Under the pieces are notes generated by a model, which was not told the DNA's origin, searched no databases, and saw only the letters and a program-made list of their open reading frames with translations. Shown here in pieces: positions 9,048 through 16,780 of a DNA stretch of 64,000 nucleotides; the stretch's first letter is position 1; each line of letters starts with the position of its first letter. Made by a program: the position numbers and the translations under genes. The DNA lies in assembly GCA_947302175.1 (NCBI GenBank), contig CAMYVB010000003.1:62001-126000 (forward strand), in the 5' to 3' direction. The DNA is from an uncultured Bacteroidales bacterium. GTDB taxonomy: Bacteria > Bacteroidota > Bacteroidia > Bacteroidales > UBA932.

Positions 9048-9905
9048 CTAATAATTATATTGTTGAAAACTAATCGAACTATTTGTGACAGTAAGTCTGC
9101 CAATTTTAATACCTACTCTATTGTTGGGCACTAAATCAACATCCCTATATGGTATTTTTATTTGGCTATTACTACCTGGATGCATTACAAAATAACCTTC
9201 TACATGCGCACGATTGGTTCTTCCATCAAAGAATACTAGGGAAACCTCGTACGTTCCAGGAACAACTTCTTCTTGATAGAACAACTCAAACCTATCATCA
9301 TTCTGAGATGTGCGTCTTTGGATATCCTGGTTAAGCTTTCCCCAAATAAATTCGGTATTGCCAAAATAGCAATGCTCTCCGTTTGAAAGATTATAAACAT
9401 GTAGGTCAACATCAACATCTTCCCTCCAAAAACATACCACTCCCACCTCGGCATTTATACCAAATACCTTCCCGTCCGATATCCCTTGTCCATCCTGCTG
9501 AGGTTGTCTGTCCTGCAACTCTTGCACTCTTTCCTGTAGTTGCTGATTCGCTTCACGTAATTGTTCAATTTCTGATCTTAAACTCTCATTCTGGGCTTCG
9601 GCAGTTTCAACACGTTGTTGCAGATTTTCAACTTGAGTTGTAAGATTAGATATAGTCTGTTGCAATTCCTCAAGCCGTTGTTGAAGCTCATCAAATACAT
9701 TCTGGGGGACCGAGTTCTCCAATTGCGCAATTAAAGAACTTAAATCCTCAACTTGAATATTCATTCTTTCGATCTCTTCCAATGCGTCTTGCTGGGATGA
9801 TGTCATTTTGGGAACTATAATAAACAAGATTATTACTGCCGCCAAAGCTCCCGACAACAAATCCAGGAAAGATGTCCCAAATATGTTAATATCTTTTCTT
9901 TTCAT
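9048..9905 (-). CDS. MotB/ExbD-like membrane protein with coiled coil and DUF2135-like domain
   Basis: 285 aa. A short cytoplasmic N-terminus is followed by one transmembrane helix (about 14-33) that starts with an Asp (FLDLLSG, Asp15), as in ExbD and MotB where it is the proton-carrying residue. Residues about 36-140 form a Gln/Glu-rich coiled coil. The C-terminal part (about 150-285) contains DVDVDLHVYNLSNGEHCYFG and later ELFYQEEVVPGTYEVSL, resembling the DUF2135/YfaP-type beta domain. There is no OmpA-like peptidoglycan-binding domain, which true MotB and ZorB have. Partner of the adjacent MotA-like protein. Confidence 0.82.
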   Translation of the reverse strand: MKRKDINIFGTSFLDLLSGALAAVIILFIIVPKMTSSQQDALEEIERMNIQVEDLSSLIAQLENSVPQNVFDELQQRLEELQQTISNLTTQVENLQQRVETAEAQNESLRSEIEQLREANQQLQERVQELQDRQPQQDGQGISDGKVFGINAEVGVVCFWREDVDVDLHVYNLSNGEHCYFGNTEFIWGKLNQDIQRRTSQNDDRFELFYQEEVVPGTYEVSLVFFDGRTNRAHVEGYFVMHPGSNSQIKIPYRDVDLVPNNRVGIKIGRLTVTNSSISFQQYNY

Positions 9906-9919
9906 TGAATGATGGAACT

Positions 9920-11296
9920 CTAATGACCTTCGAATCTAATTGTAGTATCACCCAGTGTAATAATATCACCGGGTTTAAGAACTACTCCTGCGGATTCTAC
10001 TCTTTGAGAATTCACAAACGTGCCATTTAATGAGTCTTTCCACTTTAATCGCCCCTTGGAAGAGTCTCGACATATCGCAGTACAGGTTCTGCATGGGAAG
10101 AAAGGGAAAGTATAACGAAGACCTATTGGGCAAGTGCAACGCGACTGACCGTCGCGAATAATCCATTGGCCATTCCCTGTATTATACTCAATCGTGCAGT
10201 GTAAACGCGAGATGAACGAACTCTCTTCTTCTTTTATCGCGATGTGATTCCAAACATCGTCAGAATTCCGCCCTATACATAAGATAGGGACTCCTTCTGT
10301 GAACAAAGATGCCAAATCATAAGTTTTATTAGGCTCTTCTCCAGACATTACCCTTAAAACCGCACCGCGTGACAAATCTTCACTTATACGAAGGGCCTGA
10401 TCTATAACAGGGGTTGAGTCTTGCCAATTGTTAGGTAATAGATTCAATGCCTCACTGGCATTCTGAACACGCTGCCTGTAATCAGGGATCAAACATGCCT
10501 CAATAATGCTAACCCAATCTGGTGCTATCTTCTGCAAAGACGCTCTATCCCAATTATTATCCTTTCCGCGAAGAACATACAACGGGACATCGGCCTCAGT
10601 ATTCAAATTTCCAAAAGGAAGGGCTCCGACCAAGCACTGATACATCATTACACCAAATGAGAATAAATCTGTAGTCGGCAAGACTATTGCCTGCATTCCT
10701 CGTTTTGGGTTAAGTTGTTCAGGAGGCATATAAGCAATTGTTCCAAAGAACTCCTTTGGAACGCCATTCCAACCTCGTCTGGTTATTCTATTATTCTGAT
10801 CGCCAGCGATGCCGAAATCCGTTAAAACGGCGTTATTATTAGCCTTCAGTAAAACATTTTCAGGCTTCAGATCCCTATGAATGATACCATTACGATGGAG
10901 ATCATTAAGCCCAAGTAAAATCTGCTTCCCAATAAGAGTAAGGTTAAGAAGTCTTTTTTTGCCAAGAGCCGTACACAAATCCCCATTTGGACAATAATCC
11001 ATCACTACATAAGGGTTTCCACCTATTATCCCTTTAGAGGACGACCTTACGATATAGTCACTTTGAATACTCCCAACTTGATACTCTCTGTCGAATCGTT
11101 TCATATAGTTGGGCCTGTCCTGTGGGGGCATTTCCCATAACTTGAGAAGTTTCAGGGCTCTGACCGCTCCGGTCTGCTTATCAGAGACCTTGAAGACTTG
11201 CCCAAAAGTCCCTTCTCCAAGTTTCTTTTCAACCCTCCATATGGAATCTATGATATCTCCTTTTGAGAAAGAGCATCTCTCAACGCAGTCGTTCAT
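9920..11296 (-). CDS. Soluble Ser/Thr protein kinase with C-terminal FHA domain and Cys-rich insert
   Basis: 458 aa without a membrane segment. Kinase residues about 20-290: GEGTFGQVF (27-35), Lys49, HRDLKPEN (140-147), DFG (160-162), YMPPEQL. The C-terminal FHA domain (about 312-458) has IGRN (341-344), SRLHC (363-367) and DSLNGTFVNS (421-430). Inside the FHA fold, between two of its strands, is an insert with Cys387, Cys389, Cys402, Cys405 and Cys409, which looks like a metal-binding or redox loop and is not a normal FHA feature. It is a different kinase subfamily from the two membrane kinases of the operon. Second gene from the promoter; likely the cytosolic hub that binds phosphorylated partners through FHA. 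Confidence 0.93.
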   Translation of the reverse strand: MNDCVERCSFSKGDIIDSIWRVEKKLGEGTFGQVFKVSDKQTGAVRALKLLKLWEMPPQDRPNYMKRFDREYQVGSIQSDYIVRSSSKGIIGGNPYVVMDYCPNGDLCTALGKKRLLNLTLIGKQILLGLNDLHRNGIIHRDLKPENVLLKANNNAVLTDFGIAGDQNNRITRRGWNGVPKEFFGTIAYMPPEQLNPKRGMQAIVLPTTDLFSFGVMMYQCLVGALPFGNLNTEADVPLYVLRGKDNNWDRASLQKIAPDWVSIIEACLIPDYRQRVQNASEALNLLPNNWQDSTPVIDQALRISEDLSRGAVLRVMSGEEPNKTYDLASLFTEGVPILCIGRNSDDVWNHIAIKEEESSFISRLHCTIEYNTGNGQWIIRDGQSRCTCPIGLRYTFPFFPCRTCTAICRDSSKGRLKWKDSLNGTFVNSQRVESAGVVLKPGDIITLGDTTIRFEGH

Positions 11297-11307
11297 ATGG
11301 TTGCAGA

Positions 11308-11967
11308 TTACTTCTCATGAAAAACAAAAAACCGGTTTCCCATAACGATAATATCGCCATCGCTAAGCTTTGTTTTTTTATTTACCTGAATAAATGTGCT
11401 CTTATGCTCACTTTGGTTCTCAATAAACCAGCAACCATTTTCATGTGTTAAGATTGCTTGCTCCTTTGATGTAATAGTTTGATTATTAGGGTCAGTGTTC
11501 GCTCGATTAAGAACTATTTGTTCTCCTGAATAACTTAGGGGCTGATATTCGATGCTCTCTCCCTCCCAAGCAACCGGTTGTAACTGACAGAAATACGCAT
11601 CGTGTTGATACATTCCTTTAGCCCAGGGGTTGATAGTTCCTCTAGTGTTATTGTGTACATTCGAGGATTTGCCTTGAGGTTTATTTATATCTTTTCCCTT
11701 AGAATTAACAGGGGTCTGGCAGATTGGACATACCTGCATATAAGGGGCAACATTATATCCACATCGAGGGCAAGAAGTGCCACCATCATTATCTGGAACT
11801 TCACGGAGCGTATCTTTAAGAATATCCGCTTCGTGCTCAGCCTCGTGAACTTCTTTTTCTTCAGAATCGCCCACGGAGCCTATCATCGAACCATTCAGTG
11901 GAGCATTACACTTTTCGCATCTTTTTGCATTTGGCTCGTTAGACCAGCCACAATTATTACATCTCAT
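11308..11967 (-). CDS. Double zinc-ribbon protein with C-terminal FHA domain
   Basis: 219 aa, first gene of the leftward operon. Two four-cysteine zinc ribbons are visible: Cys3/6/17/20 and Cys66/69/80/83 (CPRCGYN, CPICQTP). An acidic linker separates them. The C-terminal 85 residues (about 135-219) have the spacing of an FHA domain (ITSKEQAILTHENGCWFIENQ, STFIQVN, LSDGDIIVMGNRFF), though the canonical GR and SxxH are degenerate, so phosphopeptide binding is less certain than in the other FHA proteins. Probably a cytosolic adaptor. The gene starts 11 bp upstream of the kinase-FHA gene. Confidence 0.83.
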   Translation of the reverse strand: MRCNNCGWSNEPNAKRCEKCNAPLNGSMIGSVGDSEEKEVHEAEHEADILKDTLREVPDNDGGTSCPRCGYNVAPYMQVCPICQTPVNSKGKDINKPQGKSSNVHNNTRGTINPWAKGMYQHDAYFCQLQPVAWEGESIEYQPLSYSGEQIVLNRANTDPNNQTITSKEQAILTHENGCWFIENQSEHKSTFIQVNKKTKLSDGDIIVMGNRFFVFHEK

Positions 11968-12433
11968 AATATGATTATTAAAAAAACATTTACTTATTTA
12001 GAGAAAACTAGAGCAATACTTCTTTCAAATAATAAAACCAAATAATTAGTTTGCTTTATGAAAAGCAAATAATCATCGGGATAACACAAATTCCCATTAA
12101 GCGCTCGGTTCTCTATTGTCACTATCCTTCCGATTGTCAAATATAATCATTTTAATTAATTAATCCCTAAGAAATCTTATGCTTTTGTATGAGAATGCGA
12201 TAGTTAACACTTCTTCTATCCTCAACATTTATACTGAAGGTGCTGACAAGCGTTAATGGTTTAAAAGAGTACTTGACAGAATATTCATGATTATACACTC
12301 AATAATCATATCCTATATGATTTAGGTTTTAAGCCTACTAGATGGACTCTCAAGAAACAAAGTCAATTCGAGGGTTACTTTTATGGTATTCTGGTATAGA
12401 ATGGTAGAAAATAGCATATCATTTTTAGAAATT
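11968..12433. promoter_or_regulatory. 466-bp AT-rich intergenic region between divergent operons
   Basis: No coding sequence seen on either strand. It must hold the promoter of the leftward kinase/FHA operon and of the rightward WG-repeat gene. Two inverted repeats are visible: a strong one at 12045-12073 (listed separately) and a weaker 8-bp AT-rich one at 12287-12294 with 12302-12309. On the minus strand, TTATTTG-like boxes occur around 12020-12045 but none is a perfect TAnnTTTG match, so no promoter is assigned with confidence. Confidence 0.5.
12045..12073. repeat. Interrupted palindrome upstream of the kinase/FHA operon
   Basis: TTTGCTTT (12050-12057) pairs with AAAGCAAA (12062-12069), with ATTA and TAAT flanks pairing further once one base is bulged, so the total stem is about 12 bp around a 4-base centre. 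It lies about 80-120 bp upstream of the first operon gene on the minus strand. No T-tract follows in either orientation, so an operator or structured leader is more likely than a terminator. Confidence 0.4.
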
Positions 12434-13498
12434 ATGTACGAACAACTCAAATCCATCCTCAACACCACCTGGAAGGTAGGCTTGGGACTCTTCGGCCTGG
12501 CAGCCATCGGTATCGGTATCCTCCTCACCAGCATCTGGCACGAAAACACCTATGGCCGTGCCTACTGGAAGGACAAGACCCTCTCCAAGGATATCCAGGT
12601 CCACGGCTTCAACAACAACTGCGTCCGCATCTGGGACCGCCGGACGGCCAACTACATCTCTCCCAAACTCCGCTGGGTATCAGGGACACCGCTACGCGAC
12701 AGCATCACTGTATACTGTGATTTAGACGGGAACCGGGGCTTTCTCAACTGCAATTCCGGTAAAATCGTCATTCCAGCCGAAAAGGCTGCCTTCCGCCATG
12801 CCTGGCAGTTCAGCGAAGGCCGCGCCTTCGTCGTTCTTCACGATGAAGACGATCTATCTGTTATCGACTATTCCGGCAAGATTATTGCCCGAAATGTTGC
12901 CGAATACGACAAAGGTTACGACTACGTCTTCGTGGACGGCCTTTGCGAACTTAGCAAGAACGGGAAATACGGCCTCCTGGCACTGGACGGCACCTGGCCC
13001 GTGGAACCGAAGTATTACGATATAGAGTCTCCCAACACCTTCGGTTATAGGCTTGCCCGAAGCGAAGAAGGTTACTGGCTCTTCGATCCAGAGTTCAACC
13101 TCGTGTTTCCTGAGCCTTGTGACAAGATGGAATTTGCCATTGGCCGCAATGAGGGGACCGGCACCTTGTACCGAAGCAAGAACCACATAAAGCAGCTGGT
13201 GAACTGCGATGGAAGCGTAGTTGAGCCCTTCGTCATTGACGGGACCTATAACCTTAAATATATGGTCCGATATAACGAGGATAGTGAAAACGAATATGCC
13301 CTGGATCCGGATCTGGTAGTCTACTGCGTAGATGGATGGAAGGGCCTGATGAACAAGCACACCGGCCGCGTTATCACTCCTGCCAACTATACCAACTTTG
13401 AGATGATTTCCAAGGATCTCATCAAGGCTGAACTGAGCTACAATTACAATGATGAGGCCGTTGTGATGGATAGGAGCGGACGAATTGTTAAACAGTAA
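12434..13498 (+). CDS. Membrane-anchored WG-repeat protein
   Basis: 354 aa from ATG at 12434. An upstream ATG at 12383 is possible, but the sequence agaaatt directly before 12434 is the same as before the next gene's start at 13512, and the hydrophobic segment then sits near the N-terminus. That segment (about 12-33, VGLGLFGLAAIGIGILLTSIW) is a membrane anchor. The rest contains WG (KWG) beta repeats such as GKYGLLALDGTWPVEPKYYDI and GWKGLMNKHTGRVITPANY. WG repeats are thought to serve as binding surfaces. The last codons (VVMDRSGRIVKQ, stop) recur as a fragment after the next gene, see 13937-13975. Confidence 0.8.
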   Translation: MYEQLKSILNTTWKVGLGLFGLAAIGIGILLTSIWHENTYGRAYWKDKTLSKDIQVHGFNNNCVRIWDRRTANYISPKLRWVSGTPLRDSITVYCDLDGNRGFLNCNSGKIVIPAEKAAFRHAWQFSEGRAFVVLHDEDDLSVIDYSGKIIARNVAEYDKGYDYVFVDGLCELSKNGKYGLLALDGTWPVEPKYYDIESPNTFGYRLARSEEGYWLFDPEFNLVFPEPCDKMEFAIGRNEGTGTLYRSKNHIKQLVNCDGSVVEPFVIDGTYNLKYMVRYNEDSENEYALDPDLVVYCVDGWKGLMNKHTGRVITPANYTNFEMISKDLIKAELSYNYNDEAVVMDRSGRIVKQ

Positions 13499-13511
13499 AA
13501 ACATAGAAATT

Positions 13512-13943
13512 ATGAAAAAGCTTACAATCCTTCTTCTTTTAATTACCTGCTCGTTTGGAGCAGTGGCCCAAAATACGTGCAGCAGCTGCCAAGGTTACGG
13601 AAAGCTTCGCTGCGGGTCCTGTGGAGGGTATGGTATTGTGTACCAACAAGTATGGAATCCTTACTACGGGACATATCTAGCTCAACCTTTTCGTTGTGCA
13701 TCATGTAATGGTTATGGCGCTCTAATTTGCGCAAATTGTGGAGGTAAGGGAAACGTTCCCTCCCCGTCCTTCCACGGTAAATCATTTGTTAAAACAAATG
13801 CAAAATGCAACAAGTGCAGTTGCTCTGGTTATTGGGGCTACTATCACTCTAACGGAACCTATGAAGGGAATTGCAGTCATACTGATCAATGGGGACATTC
13901 ATGTGGGCATGGTCCTGAAGCACATGGATTGAGAAAATGGTGA
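13512..13943 (+). CDS. Secreted cysteine-rich protein with DnaJ-type zinc repeats
   Basis: 143 aa from ATG at 13512 (MKKLTILLLLITCSFGAVAQ, a signal peptide). The mature part carries CxxCxGxG-type repeats: CSSCQGYG, CGSCGGYG, CASCNGYG, CANCGGKG, as in the DnaJ zinc-finger domain, then a second Cys/His-rich stretch. There is no J domain or DnaJ C-terminal domain. Export of a DnaJ-like zinc finger suggests metal or thiol chemistry outside the cytoplasm. Base composition is lower in GC than the flanking genes, and remnants of the upstream WG gene lie at its 3' end, so it appears inserted. Confidence 0.8.
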   Translation: MKKLTILLLLITCSFGAVAQNTCSSCQGYGKLRCGSCGGYGIVYQQVWNPYYGTYLAQPFRCASCNGYGALICANCGGKGNVPSPSFHGKSFVKTNAKCNKCSCSGYWGYYHSNGTYEGNCSHTDQWGHSCGHGPEAHGLRKW

Positions 13944-13975
13944 TGGACAGGAACGGGCGAGTCGTGAAACAGTAA
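13937..13975 (+). pseudogene. Remnant of the 3' end of a WG-repeat gene
   Basis: Reading from 13937, the codons give MVMDRNGRVVKQ followed by TAA at 13973-13975. The complete WG-repeat gene ends VVMDRSGRIVKQ and TAA at 13496-13498. The match covers 11 or so codons and both stops, with mostly synonymous changes. It overlaps the last codons of the DnaJ-type gene in another frame. It is best explained as the leftover end of a second WG-gene copy. Confidence 0.7.
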
Positions 13976-13999
13976 CAAACACCTTAAGAAGATTATACC

Positions 14000-14458
14000 A
14001 TGAATGATGTCATGTGCAACACGGTAGTATCCACTCTGGATGAGATGGAACTCCACTACAAGCATGAGGGTGAACTCTTCACCTTCTCCGTTGGGGACGA
14101 CTACGCGAATTTCCCCGTCCGCATTATCGCCGATGAGGAGAACGAACTTCTCACCACCATCGGCTACTTCCCGGTCAAGATTCCCAAGGCGCATCTGGAC
14201 AAGATGTACAAGTTCATCAACGACCTGAACTACAAGGCCATGGTGGGCTTCTTCACCATCGATTCCGATGATGGAGAGCTGTCCTTCCGCCTGGCCAACA
14301 ACGTGGATGGCGGAGCCATCAACGAAGGTATCGTCAAGACTTGCTTCCTGCAGGTGATGTTCCGTCTTCGCGATACCTACGAAGACATCATGAAGGCCAT
14401 GTATGGCGGCGAGCAGTACACATTCACCTTCGGTAACGAAAATAGACCTTGCGCCTAG
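14000..14458 (+). CDS. YbjN domain-containing protein
   Basis: 152 aa. The pattern resembles the YbjN family: a central GYFPVKIPKAHLDKMYKFINDLNYKAMVG-type segment (about 55-85), then FTIDSDDGELSFRLANNVDGG. YbjN-like folds resemble type III secretion chaperones and act as small cytosolic binding or regulatory proteins. No signal peptide or membrane segment. A 14-bp hairpin follows the stop. Function in this neighbourhood is not evident. Confidence 0.65.
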   Translation: MNDVMCNTVVSTLDEMELHYKHEGELFTFSVGDDYANFPVRIIADEENELLTTIGYFPVKIPKAHLDKMYKFINDLNYKAMVGFFTIDSDDGELSFRLANNVDGGAINEGIVKTCFLQVMFRLRDTYEDIMKAMYGGEQYTFTFGNENRPCA

Positions 14459-14481
14459 CCTGATTCTCTTCGGAAAAAGTT

Positions 14482-14526
14482 GCGCCGCGAAAGGATTTGA
14501 CCGATAGGTTTTTCCTTTCGCGGCGC
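14482..14526. terminator. Perfect 14-bp hairpin downstream of the YbjN-like gene
   Basis: GCGCCGCGAAAGGA (14482-14495) pairs perfectly with 14513-14526, loop of 17 bases. On the plus strand no T-run follows the stem. On the minus strand the stem is followed by AACTTTTT (14474-14481 in plus coordinates), giving the form of an intrinsic terminator facing left. It may act as a bidirectional terminator or as an mRNA structure; it ends 27 bp before the Big_2 gene. Confidence 0.55.
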
Positions 14527-14553
14527 TCTATATGTTCAAGAAACGATACAATT

Positions 14554-15867
14554 ATGAGCCGTAAAACCCTTACCCAAATACTTGTGGCAGCCGTTCTGTT
14601 TTTCGGGGTGTCGGCACGACTGGAGGCCAGCGGGTCCAAGTCCGTGACCATGACGGTCGGAGAAACCCAGACCTTCTACCTTCCGTCATCCATCACCTCG
14701 CTCCGGCTGAAGTCCTGCTACTTCTATGCGGCGAGCCCTGCCTACGCAGATGTTAAGTCCTATACCTCGTATTCGGTAACCATCGAGGCCAAAAAACCCA
14801 CGCCTGGTGCGGCTGTTGTGGTCCGCTGCGACTACACCTATTATGCTGGTTATAGTGGCTACACCTACGGGGGCAGCGGCTACTATGACTACCTTGTCAC
14901 CGTTGTTGGAAAAAACCCTACATCTATTTCGTTACCAGCTGAGAAGACTGTCTATGTTGGAGTAGGAGAATACCTGACGCCCACGATTACTCCTTCTGAC
15001 GCTTATACAGAGCTCACCTGGTCGTCCAGTGTCTATTCCACCATCAATGTGGATCAGAACGGAAGGGTTCTGGCACAGCGTACCGGATCTTCGGTTATCA
15101 CGGTCAAGACGCAGAATGGCCTGTCTGCCTCTTGTACGGTTACGGCCATCAAGAAGACAGTAGAACCCACCTCCATCACGCTTTCAGCCAGTTCAATGAT
15201 ACTGAAAGTCGGAGAATCTACTACCCTTACAGCTACCGTCAAGCCATCAGATGCTACGGACAAGTCAGTTTCTTGGTCAAGCTTGCGGCCTGAAATAGCT
15301 TCGGTTAATGCCGGGAAGGTAACCGCGTTGAAAGAGGGATTTACCATTATTACAGCGACGTCCTCCAATGGATTATCAGCTGACTGCTTGGTGACGGTTG
15401 AACTTCCCACGCTCAAGATTACCGGAACTTCGGAAATCCTCAATGTGCCAGCGCTGGCCCATCTGGATTATACCAGAACCTTCCTGAAAGGGTGGAACAG
15501 CATATGTGTCCCCTTTGGTTTTACGACCGATGACCTTGAAACAGCTTCGGGGCTGACGGGATGCCGTATTGCAACCCTCAAGGAAGTCAAAACTGACAAT
15601 TTCCTGTTCGAGTATGTCGACGCCGTTGAGGGTGGAACTCCCTGCCTGGTATACTTCCCGGAAGAGGCCACAGTTGCCATCAAGAAAGATAGGGTAACGA
15701 TGGCCAAAGCCCCCAAACAGACATCTTATATGATGGGGACCTACACGACCAAGACCATCGGTCCAGGATACTATAAACTGAACACTGAAGGAACGGCCTT
15801 CGGGTTGACCACAAGCAGCGACGCCTATATCAAAGCTTCCAGAATCTATATCAAAAAAGATAATTAA
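14554..15867 (+). CDS. Secreted protein with two Big_2 (bacterial Ig-like) domains
   Basis: 437 aa from ATG at 14554 (MSRKTLTQILVAAVLFFGVSA), chosen because it starts at the signal peptide; an upstream ATG at 14497 lies inside a hairpin. Two Ig-like group 2 domains are visible: about 130-210 (PTSISLPAEKTVYVGVGEYL ... TVTA) and about 215-292 (PTSITLSASSMILKVGESTT ... LVTV). The last 140 residues form a domain seen in surface proteins of Bacteroidales (DYTRTFLKGWNSICVPFGF ... MMGTYTTKTI). Probably cell surface or secreted; an adhesion or structural role is inferred. Confidence 0.85.
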   Translation: MSRKTLTQILVAAVLFFGVSARLEASGSKSVTMTVGETQTFYLPSSITSLRLKSCYFYAASPAYADVKSYTSYSVTIEAKKPTPGAAVVVRCDYTYYAGYSGYTYGGSGYYDYLVTVVGKNPTSISLPAEKTVYVGVGEYLTPTITPSDAYTELTWSSSVYSTINVDQNGRVLAQRTGSSVITVKTQNGLSASCTVTAIKKTVEPTSITLSASSMILKVGESTTLTATVKPSDATDKSVSWSSLRPEIASVNAGKVTALKEGFTIITATSSNGLSADCLVTVELPTLKITGTSEILNVPALAHLDYTRTFLKGWNSICVPFGFTTDDLETASGLTGCRIATLKEVKTDNFLFEYVDAVEGGTPCLVYFPEEATVAIKKDRVTMAKAPKQTSYMMGTYTTKTIGPGYYKLNTEGTAFGLTTSSDAYIKASRIYIKKDN

Positions 15868-15889
15868 CAACTATAACACACTCAACGCC

Positions 15890-16774
15890 ATGAAAACCAA
15901 TAATATTTACCTGCTTGCAGCTGCCATCGCACTGCTTGCCTCTTGCACTTCCACCATCGAAGTCTATGAACAGGCCGTTGACCTGGAGGCTCTGACAAAG
16001 ACGCCCTCGACATTCACCGCCAGCATCGAAATCGGTGCAGCGACAAAGACCTCTCTGAAAGAGACGGAAGAAGGCTATGCCCTGAACTGGTCGTATGGTG
16101 ACCAGATCAAGGTATATAGCGGCAACACCGCAGTCCTCTTTGAGACCACAAACGGCTATACCACCCAGGCGACCTTCTCGTCCGTAGACAATGCTTTCCT
16201 GCCCATAGCAGACAAGTATGTCGCTTTCTATCCCGCAACGCTGGACAGGGACAATCTGGTACTTCCTGCCAAGCAGACGTGGGTAAAGGATAACATCTCT
16301 GGCTTCCCTATGTATGCGGAGTCTACCACCCGAAGCCTTTCTTTCCGAAATCTCTGCGGCATCCTGCGATTCCATGTAAACCTGAAGGGAACCGGTTCAT
16401 TTGCCGTTTCCAGCATCACTGTTTCTTCGGAAGGGAAGGGCCTTAGTGGCGCATTCAGCATCGTTGACAATGCGGCTGTGGTAAGCAATACCAATACGGA
16501 TGTCACATTGGAGTGCTCTACGGCTGTGTCCCTTTATTCAGCTACTGCCACTGATTTCAACATCTATGTTCCTGCCGGGGTTTACAATCCACTGAAGGTT
16601 AAGGTTGTTTCCTCCGATGGCGTAGAGAGAAACTATGAATCAGATGGCGCCATTACTGTAAACCGCAGCGGCATGACCTCTGTCAAGCTTGCCATCAGCA
16701 CAACCTCCGGCTCGGACGGTTCTACTGAAACTATCCCGGTTACGGATGTTGATATCAACTTCTCTGAAAGATAA
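15890..16774 (+). CDS. Fimbrillin-like lipoprotein
   Basis: 294 aa. Lipoprotein signal peptide with lipobox LLASC at about 15-19. The mature region has the start of a fimbrillin (Mfa1/FimA-like, Mfa_like_1) fold: FTASIEIGAATKTSL, LNWSYGDQIKVYSGN, YVAFYPATL. Such proteins form fimbriae or remain as surface lipoproteins in Bacteroidales. It follows the Big_2 protein by 22 bp and precedes a small lipoprotein by 6 bp, so this is an envelope operon. Confidence 0.82.
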   Translation: MKTNNIYLLAAAIALLASCTSTIEVYEQAVDLEALTKTPSTFTASIEIGAATKTSLKETEEGYALNWSYGDQIKVYSGNTAVLFETTNGYTTQATFSSVDNAFLPIADKYVAFYPATLDRDNLVLPAKQTWVKDNISGFPMYAESTTRSLSFRNLCGILRFHVNLKGTGSFAVSSITVSSEGKGLSGAFSIVDNAAVVSNTNTDVTLECSTAVSLYSATATDFNIYVPAGVYNPLKVKVVSSDGVERNYESDGAITVNRSGMTSVKLAISTTSGSDGSTETIPVTDVDINFSER

Positions 16775-16780
16775 TGAGAT

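Noticed and set aside
8304..9905. Zorya anti-phage system
   Set aside because: The MotA-like protein has no long cytoplasmic tail, its partner has no OmpA domain, and ZorC, ZorD or ZorE are absent.
1..11967. Type VI secretion PppA/PpkA/Fha module
   Set aside because: Kinase, PP2C and FHA are there, but no Tss structural gene (TssB, TssC, Hcp, VgrG, ClpV) appears in the window.
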